In this document: positions 36,412 to 46,602 of the stretch, piece by piece | How positions within the stretch are numbered: the stretch's first letter is position 1 | Layout of the letters: each line of letters begins with the position of its first letter | NCBI GenBank assembly: GCA_945288535.1 | Contig: CALYQQ010000010.1 | Span: 1 to 64,000, forward strand | Source of the DNA: an uncultured Enterobacterales bacterium | GTDB lineage: Bacteria > Pseudomonadota > Gammaproteobacteria > Enterobacterales > CALYQQ01 | Direction: 5' to 3' | DNA: 64,000 nt | Translations under genes and position numbers: made by a program | Notes under the pieces: model-generated | What the model saw: only the letters and a program-made list of their open reading frames with translations | Databases searched by the model: none | What the model was told of the DNA's origin: nothing

Positions 36412-38363
36412 AGTTAAGCCTTATACCTATTAATAAAAAATAAAAATGACTATTCGCTATCATGAAATATTCATGTTGTTTTCACAACTTATTTTACATC
36501 ATTTATATTGACTATAACTTATTAATCAATAATCTTAACATTAAACAAACCGATCCTATACATTGTACGAGATAAAGTAAATTATCATTTTAGCATATAT
36601 TTTATCTAAAATAATAGCTTAAATTAATAACAGCATATAAATAAGGCATCGATTTATATCGTATTCTATAACATTAAATATTATTCTATTAAAATAGTAT
36701 TATTGCTTATGAACAAGTTAGTTATATTATACAACATCATATTAATTTATTTTAATAAAAATTTATTTTTATATTTTTTAAAATATATTTATCAATATAG
36801 AACTTATTTATATTATCTTTACCATGTTGTTTACATTAAGAATAATTGAATAACTATTATCATGTCAATAACATATCCTTTGCAAATATAATTATATATA
36901 GCCAGGAATTTAAATAATAACTAATGATTAAATGAAATACAGTGTTAAAATTTAAGCTAGAAATATTATTTTGTTATTATATTTTTAATTACCTTAATTT
37001 TATGTCATCTTTCTTTATGATACGCTATATAATAATTTAGCCTAGTATTATTAATTTAACACCATCAAATAATTTTCTTTTTTACATATTAATATATTAG
37101 AAAGTAAATTATACTTATATTATTTATCTAAACAAAAGAAATAAATAATAATATTGTTAAAATTATAAATTATATTTCTTTTATTTTCTTTCTAATAAAA
37201 GCATTAGATTTTCTGGCATTACTTTTGAAATGTAATTATAAAAAGTGAAATTAACAATAATAGATAAGCTTTATTATTATTAATATAATTATAAATCAAT
37301 TTATTGTAAATATATGGTATAAATTATTTTTTTAAACCTCATAAAATTTAATAAATAATATTAACTATTATGATAATATGAATAACTTCCTTATGTTTTT
37401 TTATGAATAAAAAATCTTTAACTTTATTTAATAACAACTAATTAATTGTTTTAAAAAGAAAAATAGTTATTATTGCATTAGATTTAATCAAATTAAAAAT
37501 GTACATTTTTATAATTAAATTTAATTGAAATAATTAATGAAAATATAATTTCTATATTAATAATATTATAAATATGTCATAGCTATCTATATGAATAATG
37601 ATAAGAATAGTCCATATTATCGACATCTATATTAGTTACAATAAGATTGCTATTACATAGACAAACCTAAAATAATCAATTGATTTAAAACAAGAATAAC
37701 ACCAGATAAATCAAGCATCTTAACACATTAGTTTATTTAATATATTTTTATTAAAAATATTAATGTCATTATCTATTTTAAGGACAAGTATTAATAGATA
37801 ATAAGTTAAATAATAAAATAGATTACTATTATATAACTTAAGTTATATAAAATTTAGTCATAATAAATAGATACTAATTTAATAAATGAGTTGTTTTATT
37901 TATATTGGTAATCTTTAATAGATAGTAAAAATAGCATTTATATTTATAGTTTAAAATTAATGCATTTGTTAAATCATAAAAACATCAATTGTATATTAAA
38001 AATATAAATCACAGAGAAATAACTTTACTATACATTATTTCTCTGCAAAAAAAGATAGTAATATAAATCTAACAATTACCTTTATCTATTGCTATATCTC
38101 TTAAACTTATAAAATTAAAAAATAAATCTAAATTATTAGTTAAAATATTATATATTTTAAATTAATAATATAATTAAAACTTAGTTAATAAATTAAATTG
38201 ATTGTATACTTTATTTTGAATACAATCATAAACTATGCTTAATTACTATAATTAAATAATTATCTTAACAAATAACTTAATTAATTAAAAATAATTTTAT
38301 AATGAAATTTAACTTAGTAATAAAGTATAAACAATTTTTACAAAGATCACCTTATAAAAGGTA
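36412..38363. other. 1.95-kb gene-free, extremely AT-rich stretch
   Basis: No frame, tRNA or rRNA is supported on either strand. The only ordered element is a perfect hairpin at 38012-38045. Composition is higher in A+T than the gene regions. It could be eroded pseudogene DNA. Confidence 0.65.
38012..38045. repeat. Perfect 11-bp stem hairpin in gene-free DNA
   Basis: CAGAGAAATAA (38012-38022) and TTATTTCTCTG (38035-38045) flank a 12-nt loop. It lies about 320 bp past the msrA stop; on the minus strand it is followed by a T-rich stretch, so it may be a distant terminator or a remnant. Confidence 0.6.
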
Positions 38364-38906
38364 TCAACTACTATAAACCAAGTTCCAATGTTTTTCTAAA
38401 AAATGTTGCCTGCCTGAATCAATATAATAACGTTGATATTGTTCAGGTTGTCTTTTATAAAAATCTTGATGACTTTCTTCCGCTGGATAAAATTGTCCGG
38501 CATCAAGAATTTCCGCAACGATTGGTTTACTAAAAATACCGCTATTATTTAATCTAACCTTTGAGTTATAAGCCAGTCGACGCTGATGTTCTGAATGACA
38601 AAAAATGGCCGGTTTAAACGCAGAACCTCTATCCGTAAACTGGCCATTTGAGTCCGTTGGATCTATGTGTTGCCAAAATAGTTCAAGTAATATTTCATAA
38701 CTCAGCAGTTCTGGATCAAATATTACTTGTACAACTTCAATATGTCCTGTAATACCTGAACAAACTTCTTCATGTCTGGGATTTTTTGTACAACCACCAG
38801 TGTAACCTACTGTTACACATTTAATACCCTGATGGGAAATAAAGGGTTTTACCATATACCAAAAACACCCTCCACCAAATGTCGCGATTTCATACCTTTT
38901 ACTCAT
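38364..38906 (-). CDS. msrA: Peptide methionine sulfoxide reductase MsrA
   Basis: This 180-residue enzyme has the catalytic GGGCFWYM motif (Cys14), VTVGYTGG, the GHIEVVQVIFDP region, and FWQHIDPTDSNGQFTDRGSA with FYPAEESHQDFY. It reduces S-methionine sulfoxide in proteins. Residues after Cys14 are YMVKP rather than the commoner C-T/M-E, a variant found in some MsrA. Its length is nearer the short MsrA forms than E. coli MsrA (212). It is isolated, with gene-free DNA on both sides. Confidence 0.95.
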   Translation of the reverse strand: MSKRYEIATFGGGCFWYMVKPFISHQGIKCVTVGYTGGCTKNPRHEEVCSGITGHIEVVQVIFDPELLSYEILLELFWQHIDPTDSNGQFTDRGSAFKPAIFCHSEHQRRLAYNSKVRLNNSGIFSKPIVAEILDAGQFYPAEESHQDFYKRQPEQYQRYYIDSGRQHFLEKHWNLVYSS

Positions 38907-40280
38907 CCGAAACTCCTGAATATGTAAAAAATAAAAAAGATGGATTATTTAGATTAGCTTAAATATAACTTTAGTTTAGATAACAAAATTTACCAATTAT
39001 ATTATTCATATAATAATATCAATATTTGAATAATTAATTATCAACTAAAGTGTAGATAATAATTTATTTTGATTCAAATAAAGGTGTTAATTTATGAATA
39101 AAGCTTCAAATAGTAAATGAAAAATAATATTAATTATCTATTGTTATTTAACTAAAAAAAATAGATTACTTATCTTCTTAATAGACCTTTTTTACTATTC
39201 ACTTATAGAAAATAGCAATACAAGTAGGAAAGGGGTTAAAATGTTAATTATAATTTAGAAAATAATAGTACAACTGTAAATTTTATAATACTTACATTTT
39301 ATGTTTAGTTATTTACATTATAACTATATTTATAAAATAATTTTAACTTTAATAAATCTATTATTGATTAAACGCAAATTTTAAAAAAATATTAATAACC
39401 ATTATAATAAAATTATAAATCAAGTATCATTAGGTGATTGGAAAGAAATAGTATATTACAAAATATTAAAATTAATTAAAAATTTATATATTTTTTTGTT
39501 ATATAAAATAACCAAATAATTGTCAAGTTATAATAGTGAAACTAAAAATGTATAATGTAAAAAATGATTAATTATTGATTATAATAAATAGGTTTAGATT
39601 ATATAAACATTATATTTTCTTTATTAATAATATTAATACTTATTAATATCCATTCATTTTATTGTATAAATAATAGATGTTAAATATAACTTAATTTTAA
39701 ACAATCATCTTGTTATACAAAGTTGAATTTCACTAATATAAATTATATGAAAATAGATATTGATAAATTTTCTTATAATAACTATTATTAGTGTCATTAG
39801 TACTATGAAAATAAAGTCTCCTTGGTAAAAAATAATGATGTAATCGCAGGCGAATCATTACTAATGTGATTATCTTCCCCTAGTATATAGGGAATAGTAT
39901 TTTCCTGAAAACATTATATTTTTAGCTTCATTATGTGTATTAACTAACCAATTTTGATAGTCCTATTAATTTGGTATCACGTATAATAAATAGACTATGC
40001 GTAAGTCTTTTGTCTATTTTTAAGTATAAAGTTACAAATAACTAAAATAGTTAGAAAAATAGGGATGAATGGTACTTGAGGTGTATCAATTGCTATACTA
40101 TAATCTTCTAGTATAGTTACTTTACGCTTACTTTATCCAGAGTAATACTCTCTATTTTACTGCTAATTTAATGTACTGCTAAATATTAATAATTGACGTC
40201 AGATTATTAAACTTATTTAGTGTCAGTAAAGCCAATATACTATATTCATATTTATTTATTTTATTTATTAAGAAAAAACT
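38907..40280. other. 1.37-kb gene-free AT-rich stretch
   Basis: No gene or RNA is supported. The ends carry the promoters of msrA and cnu. No repeat family was seen. Confidence 0.6.
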
Positions 40281-40493
40281 ATGGGTGCTCTAGAATATTT
40301 ATTAAAATTTCGTCGGTGTTCTACTGAGGATAGTTTAGAACGGTTATATGATAAATTAAACTATTCTCTCTCTGACAATAATTCATTGGTCAATATGTAT
40401 CGTGCAGCTGATCATCGTCGTGCCGAACTTGTTGCAGGTAAATTATTTGACCTTGGTAAAATACCAAAAACAGTCTGGAGTCAGGTGAGATAA
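40281..40493 (+). CDS. cnu: Cnu (YdgT), Hha/YmoA-family nucleoid factor
   Basis: This 70-residue protein reads [70 protein letters not shown]. The LYDxLNYxLxD, [14 protein letters not shown] and FDLG-PKxVW patterns match Cnu more closely than Hha. Members bind H-NS or StpA and strengthen silencing of AT-rich or horizontally acquired DNA; Cnu also binds oriC-region DNA in E. coli. A strong hairpin follows 27 bp after the stop. Retention in such an AT-rich genome fits a silencing role. Confidence 0.93.
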   Translation: MGALEYLLKFRRCSTEDSLERLYDKLNYSLSDNNSLVNMYRAADHRRAELVAGKLFDLGKIPKTVWSQVR

Positions 40494-40520
40494 TTTTCAT
40501 TGTCAATAATGATATATATT

Positions 40521-40557
40521 ATATTGCGAGATAACCATTAGATGTATCTCGTAATAT
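40521..40557 (+). terminator. Hairpin terminator after cnu
   Basis: ATATTGCGAGATA (40521-40533) pairs with TATCTCGTAATAT (40545-40557) through a G-U pair and an 11-nt loop, 27 bp after the stop. The following T-tract is short. Confidence 0.65.
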
Positions 40558-40883
40558 AATATTTGCACAAAATATGCATATATAAAGAAGATCTGCTATG
40601 ATGATAGATTAATCCTGGTATTACTATTGTTTATATTATTTATTCAAAATTGCTCTTCTTGCTGCTTATTTATTCTCTATTTATTTTTGTATTCAAATAA
40701 AATAGGTTTCATATAAGTTGATCGTTATTTATCAAATAAGTAACAATTTATTTCATTTGCGTAACTAATATTATCACTTTAATATTATTGTTTTTAAATT
40801 TAGTCTTATTTAATTTTAATATAGTAAATTGCTAGATACGTTCATTTATCTAGCATCTTTTCTATCTTTATTTCTATTATAAG
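40558..40883. other. Gap between convergent cnu and rlmC
   Basis: No gene. A second hairpin, TGCTAGATA (40830-40838) and TATCTAGCA (40847-40855), sits 28 bp past the rlmC stop and is followed on the plus strand by a T-rich run. It probably stops transcription from both sides. Confidence 0.6.
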
Positions 40884-42020
40884 TTACTTATTGCGATGAC
40901 GTAATAAAACTAAAACTTCATAATGCATTGTATTTGGGAACATATCAAATAACTTGACCTTTTCAATTTGATAATGATCTAATAAATTAATATCGCTCAC
41001 CATGGTTGAAGCATTACAACTCGAATAAAGAATAAACGTAGGTGCCATTTTATTTAAATAATGGCAAAGTGATTGTCCTATACCGCGTCTTGGAGGGTTT
41101 ACTAAAACTAAATCAGGTAATTGTTTTTGTTGTAATGCAAATGCTGTCGAATCTAAAGATTGAAAATCAATATTATCAAATGACATATCTCGAATAGTCC
41201 GTTGTGCACATTCAATTGCTTCTGAATTAATTTCAATACCGATAAGTTTATTTGTCTTAGTTTTACAATGCAGCCCAAATCCGCCAACTCCACAAAATAA
41301 ATCCCATATTTCTGAGATTGCTAATGTAGAAACCCATTTTTTGGCTGTTGCATATAATTTTTCCGCAATAATTCTATTTGTTTGGAAAAAACTACCGGCT
41401 TTAATATATAAAGGAATAGAATTAATTGTCTGCTTTAGCATAGTGTTTTTTGTTAAATTTATTTCTTTATCACCTTCAAGTCTTGCCATATGAATAGGCT
41501 GAATATTAGCAGAAACCACTGCTACATTAGGTAACTTTGTCAATAACCAAGGTAATTCTATTTTTAACCGTGACAATTTAGTTTCTGAACGTAATATAAA
41601 GCGTAATAATAACTCTTCCCGTTCATTTTGTGTTATTAAAAGGTACTTTAATTCACCGCGTCGTTTATTTATATTGTAAGGTACTAATCCTACTCGACCT
41701 ATGAACTGTTTAATAACTGGGAAACTTTTATGAAACGCGGGTGGATACAACGGGCAATCGCATAAATCTATAGGTTCTTTTCCTGGTTGATTTATCCCCA
41801 AAATAGGTAATTCTACACTACCTGCAACTGCCATTTTTGCTTTATTACGAAATGCGCTAACTTCACTTGCAACTGGTACTAAATATTGCTTTACGGGTAT
41901 ACCGTGCAAAAGTTGTTCTAAATGTTGTTGCTTTTTAATTAATTGTTGAGGATAAGGTGTTGCTAATTCACTACACGATAAACACTTTTTAGCCGCAAAA
42001 TATTTGCAATACATGACCAT
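40884..42020 (-). CDS. rlmC: RlmC, 23S rRNA m5U747 methyltransferase
   Basis: This protein of up to 378 residues (E. coli 375) has Fe-S cysteines near the start (YCKYFAAKKCLSCSELA) and in DLCDCPLYP, plus FRNKAKMAVAGSVELP and FVLRSETKLS. It also has the SAM pocket WDLFCGVGGFGLHC, LVLVNPPRRGIG and the catalytic Cys in YSSCNAST. It methylates U747 of 23S rRNA. The third codon (ATG at 42014) fits homologues better than the first (MVMYCKYF). It lies 12 bp from ybjN in the same direction. Confidence 0.95.
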   Translation of the reverse strand: MVMYCKYFAAKKCLSCSELATPYPQQLIKKQQHLEQLLHGIPVKQYLVPVASEVSAFRNKAKMAVAGSVELPILGINQPGKEPIDLCDCPLYPPAFHKSFPVIKQFIGRVGLVPYNINKRRGELKYLLITQNEREELLLRFILRSETKLSRLKIELPWLLTKLPNVAVVSANIQPIHMARLEGDKEINLTKNTMLKQTINSIPLYIKAGSFFQTNRIIAEKLYATAKKWVSTLAISEIWDLFCGVGGFGLHCKTKTNKLIGIEINSEAIECAQRTIRDMSFDNIDFQSLDSTAFALQQKQLPDLVLVNPPRRGIGQSLCHYLNKMAPTFILYSSCNASTMVSDINLLDHYQIEKVKLFDMFPNTMHYEVLVLLRHRNK

Positions 42021-42032
42021 ATAAATAAAAAA

Positions 42033-42533
42033 TTAATGTAATTGGTGTGGTGGTTGATTCACAAGAGATCCTGTTATCTCATCTTGGTCTTCGTTTTCTT
42101 CGCTCAATATTAAATGATTAACATTAATATCAATAATTATTTGAGTGAGTTGTTCCTCAAATTCCATAAGAAAACCATGAAATTGTGAACGTGTAAGGCC
42201 ACGTGCAATAGACATTGTCTGACAAATAACAAGCCGTGGAAAATTATCATCTTGTATATCTATAAATAATTTCGTTGATAACGTTGATGCATTTATTTGA
42301 TTTAAGTCAAACATAAGTGACATCATCATACTTGGCCTTATAATAGTTGAGGCTGCACATATAATGGTATTATTGATAATATCTAACTTTGTATTAACTA
42401 AATCATCAATATCTATTGACTGTTCGGTAGATAAATGTAACGAATCACAGGTATCGCATTCATAGTAAAAAATGTTTAGTTGTTCTAGCCAAACTTTTAA
42501 TAAAGTTAAGTCAGGAATGATCAACTTATCCAT
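42033..42533 (-). CDS. ybjN: YbjN-family protein
   Basis: This 166-residue cytoplasmic protein reads MDKLIIPDLTLLKVWLEQLN, IFYYECDTCDSLHL, then INASTLSTKLFIDIQDDNFP, RLVICQTMSIARGLTRSQF, matching E. coli YbjN (158). YbjN resembles type III secretion chaperones in fold and suppresses some temperature-sensitive mutations; overexpression in E. coli affects motility and stress responses. Its molecular role is unclear. The acidic C-terminal tail ends in His-rich NQPPHQLH. It is followed by rlmC. Confidence 0.9.
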   Translation of the reverse strand: MDKLIIPDLTLLKVWLEQLNIFYYECDTCDSLHLSTEQSIDIDDLVNTKLDIINNTIICAASTIIRPSMMMSLMFDLNQINASTLSTKLFIDIQDDNFPRLVICQTMSIARGLTRSQFHGFLMEFEEQLTQIIIDINVNHLILSEENEDQDEITGSLVNQPPHQLH

Positions 42534-42919
42534 ACTTACTCCTCAAGAAAATAATAAAAAAATTCTCAATACCGACTCAGTGTTAATGCATTTATACTAT
42601 AATAATCCGCTGTATTTAATTATCGATATAAAGATTATGCCATTACAAAACTTCGCACAAATGAATATCCATCTTCTTGTTAGCCTTATCAATATGAAAT
42701 TGCGCAATACTTTCCATTCTCTTCATGCATTATGCTGTTATTATGAGATTAATGAATCTCATCTAATTAGCAAACTAAATAACGAAAATTACTATTATTC
42801 TAGAGAATTGAACCAATGCAAATTAGGTTGATGTAAGTCGCACTCTTAATAAACGGTTAACAATATATGATAAAATAAGCAGATAGTTTGCATATAATGT
42901 TTTGTGTTTGACTTTAACC

Positions 42920-43564
42920 TTAATTAACTGCATCACCTACATAAGGATTATTTTTATGTTCTTCTCCAATAGACGACATTGGCCCATGTCCAGGAATAAA
43001 AAGCACATCATCACCAAGAGGCCATAGTTTATTTTTAATAGATGATATTAAATCATCATAACTACTTAAGGGAAAATCTGTCCTTCCTATACTACCATTA
43101 AACAGTACGTCACCAACAAGAGCTAATTTTATTGATTGACTAAATAGTATAATATGGCCAGGTGTATGTCCTGGACAATGATAAACATTTAATATTTCAT
43201 TACCTACTTTAATAACATCGCCTTCTTTCAGCCATTGATCTGGCCTAAAAGCCTCACATGCAGGTAAGCCAAAATGCTCACTTTGTAAGGGTAATGCTTC
43301 AAACCAAAAATTATCAGAACGATGTGGTCCAATAATAGATGTTTGATAATAATCTGCTAACTCCCTGGCTGCGGCAACATGATCAATATGTCCATGAGTT
43401 AATAATATATGAGCAATATTGAGCGAAAGTTCTTCAACAAGTTGCTTGATTCGCTCACTGTCACCACCCGGATCAACAATCGCTGCTTGCTGAGTTTCAT
43501 CACACCATAATAATGTGCAATTTTGCATAAAGGATGTAACAGGTGTAATCTTATATTTCAGCAT
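42920..43564 (-). CDS. gloC: GloC/YcbL, metallo-beta-lactamase-fold hydrolase
   Basis: This 214-residue protein (E. coli 215) has the metal motif LLTHGHIDHVAAARELA, then VYHCPGHTPGHIILFS, LVGDVLFNGSIGRTD and FIPGHGPMSSIGEE. It is a type II glyoxalase-like enzyme that hydrolyses S-lactoylglutathione. It ends the minus-strand run from cmoM through muk, ldtD and mepK, in the same order as E. coli ycbBKL. Confidence 0.94.
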   Translation of the reverse strand: MLKYKITPVTSFMQNCTLLWCDETQQAAIVDPGGDSERIKQLVEELSLNIAHILLTHGHIDHVAAARELADYYQTSIIGPHRSDNFWFEALPLQSEHFGLPACEAFRPDQWLKEGDVIKVGNEILNVYHCPGHTPGHIILFSQSIKLALVGDVLFNGSIGRTDFPLSSYDDLISSIKNKLWPLGDDVLFIPGHGPMSSIGEEHKNNPYVGDAVN

Positions 43565-43742
43565 AAAAACTCCTGAGCTAAGGGATTATAAAAGTATGAC
43601 ATACCGCAAATACGTCATTATCGGCTAATTTATTTTTCAATTTACTTAATATAGACAGATAAAAGCAATGATTACAATTGATTTTAAAAAAAGTTAGTCA
43701 AATCAAAAAATAGCTAATTTGCTATATCTGTTAGATATCGAC

Positions 43743-44348
43743 TTAAACGGACTTTGTTTTTACAATTGCTTTAGCTATTTCTGCCCTTGGCCAAAACCGA
43801 TTTATGCCAGTATCAATATGAATAAAGTTACTTCTAGGATAATAACCTACGCCCCCAAATTTCATTTGTAGTGCAGTTTTCAATACGCTGTTTAAGGGCA
43901 CCCCTTCAAGACGGAAATCTGCTGCCCTTCCCTCCATATGTAAACTTTTTTCAGCTACACCTTTTTTAGAACTACGTAACTTATTATTTGTTTCAGGTGA
44001 ACGATAGCCACAAATCAAGAGTAGTTGATGTTTAAGACCATGGGCTTGATTAATTGCATAAAGTTGATCAAATAATTTAGGATCTATAGAAATGTGTTTA
44101 CCTGTTCGATAATCACGAAATAGCTGATTTAATCGATCTAACTCTTTTGCCACATAATGCCCATTAATAAAATAAGCTGATTCAATAAATTCGTTTGTGT
44201 TGAGTGCTTTTATCCGTAATACTCGAGAAGCTATCTTCGTATCAGATTGAGATTTAGCTGCTAAACTAAATTTAGGAAATAAACTTAGCCCCAGATAGGA
44301 AGAACCAAATTGCAATAAACGACGACGATTAATATAATTTCTATCCAT
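43743..44348 (-). CDS. mepK: MepK (YcbK), murein endopeptidase of the M15/DUF882 group
   Basis: From ATG 44348 the protein begins MDRNYINRRRLLQFGSSYLG, a twin-arginine signal. The mature part has LICGYRSPETNNKLRSSKKG, KSLHMEGRAADFRLEG, and FGGVGYYPRSNFIHIDTG, where the zinc ligands (His, Asp, His) lie. A TTG at 44369 in the same frame is a weaker start. MepK cleaves mDAP-mDAP cross-links, the bonds made by L,D-transpeptidases, and here it follows ldtD, as in E. coli. About 200 residues, like E. coli (182). Confidence 0.94.
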   Translation of the reverse strand: MDRNYINRRRLLQFGSSYLGLSLFPKFSLAAKSQSDTKIASRVLRIKALNTNEFIESAYFINGHYVAKELDRLNQLFRDYRTGKHISIDPKLFDQLYAINQAHGLKHQLLLICGYRSPETNNKLRSSKKGVAEKSLHMEGRAADFRLEGVPLNSVLKTALQMKFGGVGYYPRSNFIHIDTGINRFWPRAEIAKAIVKTKSV

Positions 44349-44468
44349 AATAAAATAAGCTAGGACCAATAGGTACTTTAACTATTGGTTTTCATGTAAT
44401 TGGAAATTTAATTGAGAGTAAGTCGGTAGAAAGGAAATAAATAACTTACTCATGCAAACTATTATGGA

Positions 44469-46148
44469 TTATAAGTTTAACAAAGTTTTTACTATAGGTA
44501 AATTACTCTGCCCAATATCGCTATTATTATCATAACCATAAATATCATCTCTAATTTGAATTGTCCCATTATCACCAATCCAGATAGTCATATAAAAGAG
44601 ATAAACAGGAATTTTGTTACTAATATTTACATACACTGTTTTTTCCTGAGATAACGCATTATCCATTTTATTTTTATCCCAGCCCACTTGACTTAAAATT
44701 ATTTCTGCTAAAACAGAGGCTTTATTTACTCTGATACAACCTGAGCTCAAGGCTCGCACATCTTTGTTAAATGAATTATGGTTAGGTGTGTCATGCAGAT
44801 ATATCGCATCAGCATTTGGCATATTAAATTTAAAACGCCCCAAAGAATTATTACGACCAGGTGATTGTTGAATACGGACATGAGGGTCTTTCAGTGAAAT
44901 TTTACTCCAGTCAATATCTTCTGGATTAATAACTACCGCATTCTTTGACCAACCATCATACATTGTAAAACCATTGCGTTTTAAATAATCGGGATCATGT
45001 TTAATTTTAGGTATAACATCCTCCCGTAACAATGTTGGTGGTACGTTCCAAGGTGGATTTAATACGACATTATTTAGTTTACTTAGCATTATTGGCGTCT
45101 TACGCTCTATACGTCCAACAATTGTTTTTGAATAAAAACGTTCACGACCATCGACATAATAACGAAGTCCATAATCGGGAATATTAACCAAAATAACTGT
45201 GTCAATTTCAGCTGGTAAGGCATGTAATCGTTGCATATTTAATGCAAGTTTACTTGCTAAGTTAGTAGGAGATACTGTAAGTAATTTTCGGGTACGCGGA
45301 TCAAGTATTCCTGTCGGATCCATTCCTTGTTGTCGTTGAAATACTTTAACATGATTAACCAACTCATTATTATAATATGGATTTTGTTCAGAAATTGGCG
45401 GTGAAAATTCAATGAGTTGCCCATTCCAAATAGCTTGACGTTTTAAAATAGTTTGTAATGCGGTGAAATCTTCAATTGACATTTTATCTCCCGGTTTCAA
45501 CGTATTACGTATATTTAATGGAGGCCAACTTTCCTGATCTTTTAAGATGCGATGTAAGGCATTGCGCATTAATTTATAATTTAAATTTTGTGGTGCCGAT
45601 TCATCTATAATCTGTTTCAGCATTCTATTTTTAATAGCGATCTGAAGTTCATTTATAATGTGAGATGAAGGTATTAGTGAAAGCGGTTTACTCTCATATA
45701 ACATTTTATTACCAATTTTGCGCGACTCTTGAATAAATTGTAAGTATCCCAATAATGCATCAGTAAGCACAATATCTCGACTAATACCTTTCAACTCTGG
45801 TTTTGCTAACCATCTAACCCAACTTGAGAATTGTGGCTGCACCCCTGCAAGGGCGACTTCAGCTAATTGCATCTCAAATTCATAACGTATAGTGCGATCT
45901 GCCCAAATAGGTAACCTATCATTTGCTGTATAGATTTTCGTTAATTGTGATAAATAATAAAGCTCGATATCTGCTGGCAAAACGGATTTTAGATCTTGTC
46001 CCATTTTTACATGTTCTTCTTCCGTGGGAAAATAACGCATTTCTTCATTATTATTTTTAACATTAAGAAACGAACATGAAGTGATAAAAAAAATAAGCAT
46101 AGAGAATAATATTAAATGACATGTTTTCAATATATTGAATACCAGCAT
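44469..46148 (-). CDS. ldtD: LdtD (YcbB), L,D-transpeptidase
   Basis: This 559-residue protein (E. coli 615) begins with a hydrophobic segment ending FFITSCSFLN, which may act as a lipoprotein signal rather than a simple anchor. A peptidoglycan-binding-like domain follows (YYNNELVNHVKVFQRQQGMD, then PTGILDPRTRKLL). The YkuD catalytic domain carries IYLHDTPNHNSFNKDVRALS with SSGCIRVNKAS, where Cys is the nucleophile. It forms mDAP-mDAP cross-links. The shortening relative to E. coli falls in the N-terminal third. Confidence 0.94.
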   Translation of the reverse strand: MLVFNILKTCHLILFSMLIFFITSCSFLNVKNNNEEMRYFPTEEEHVKMGQDLKSVLPADIELYYLSQLTKIYTANDRLPIWADRTIRYEFEMQLAEVALAGVQPQFSSWVRWLAKPELKGISRDIVLTDALLGYLQFIQESRKIGNKMLYESKPLSLIPSSHIINELQIAIKNRMLKQIIDESAPQNLNYKLMRNALHRILKDQESWPPLNIRNTLKPGDKMSIEDFTALQTILKRQAIWNGQLIEFSPPISEQNPYYNNELVNHVKVFQRQQGMDPTGILDPRTRKLLTVSPTNLASKLALNMQRLHALPAEIDTVILVNIPDYGLRYYVDGRERFYSKTIVGRIERKTPIMLSKLNNVVLNPPWNVPPTLLREDVIPKIKHDPDYLKRNGFTMYDGWSKNAVVINPEDIDWSKISLKDPHVRIQQSPGRNNSLGRFKFNMPNADAIYLHDTPNHNSFNKDVRALSSGCIRVNKASVLAEIILSQVGWDKNKMDNALSQEKTVYVNISNKIPVYLFYMTIWIGDNGTIQIRDDIYGYDNNSDIGQSNLPIVKTLLNL

Positions 46149-46602
46149 ATAAACCTTTTATAATTAATTTCAGATTTGATTTTATTTATAGCCTTTTCAT
46201 CTAAAAATGAACTAAATTAAAGTATTTATTAAATTATGAACAATTTTAAAGTTATAGCTGATTTTTATTTTTTCTAAATAATTCTTAGATAATTAGACTA
46301 ATAAATTATAAAAAAATAAATATAATATATATTAATAAAAAATCGTACTATGCATGGCTAATCTATTAATTCTATATAGTCATATATATTACTAAAATTT
46401 AAATAACACATACAATAATAAAATATCGAAATAGACAAATGAATTACTTTTTTATCTTTTAATATACTGATAATATAAATATAAATATAAATTAAGTTGC
46501 TTTAATTTTTTAAATTTAATTATCTATTTTTTATAATTACATTAAAAAAATAAGCTGCTATTTTCATAGCAGCCTATTTTAGCAAAAAAATATAATTTTT
46601 AT
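46149..46602. other. Gap between ldtD and mukB with the mukB terminator
   Basis: No gene. The right end holds the strong minus-strand terminator at 46543-46573. The rest is AT-rich and presumably includes the ldtD promoter. Confidence 0.65.
46543..46573 (-). terminator. Rho-independent terminator of the muk operon
   Basis: On the minus strand GCTGCTAT and ATAGCAGC (46566-46573 and 46554-46561) form an 8-bp stem with a 4-nt loop, followed by TTATTTTTTT, about 30 bp after the mukB stop. Confidence 0.92.

Noticed and set aside
36412-40280. Possible CRISPR array, dif site or replication origin in the gene deserts
   Set aside because: No regularly spaced repeats, no dif-like 28-mer and no DnaA-box cluster could be seen; the AT-richness alone is not evidence.
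42472-42831. 119-codon plus-strand frame overlapping ybjN
   Set aside because: It overlaps the ybjN start region antisense and shows no recognisable domain or ribosome binding site.
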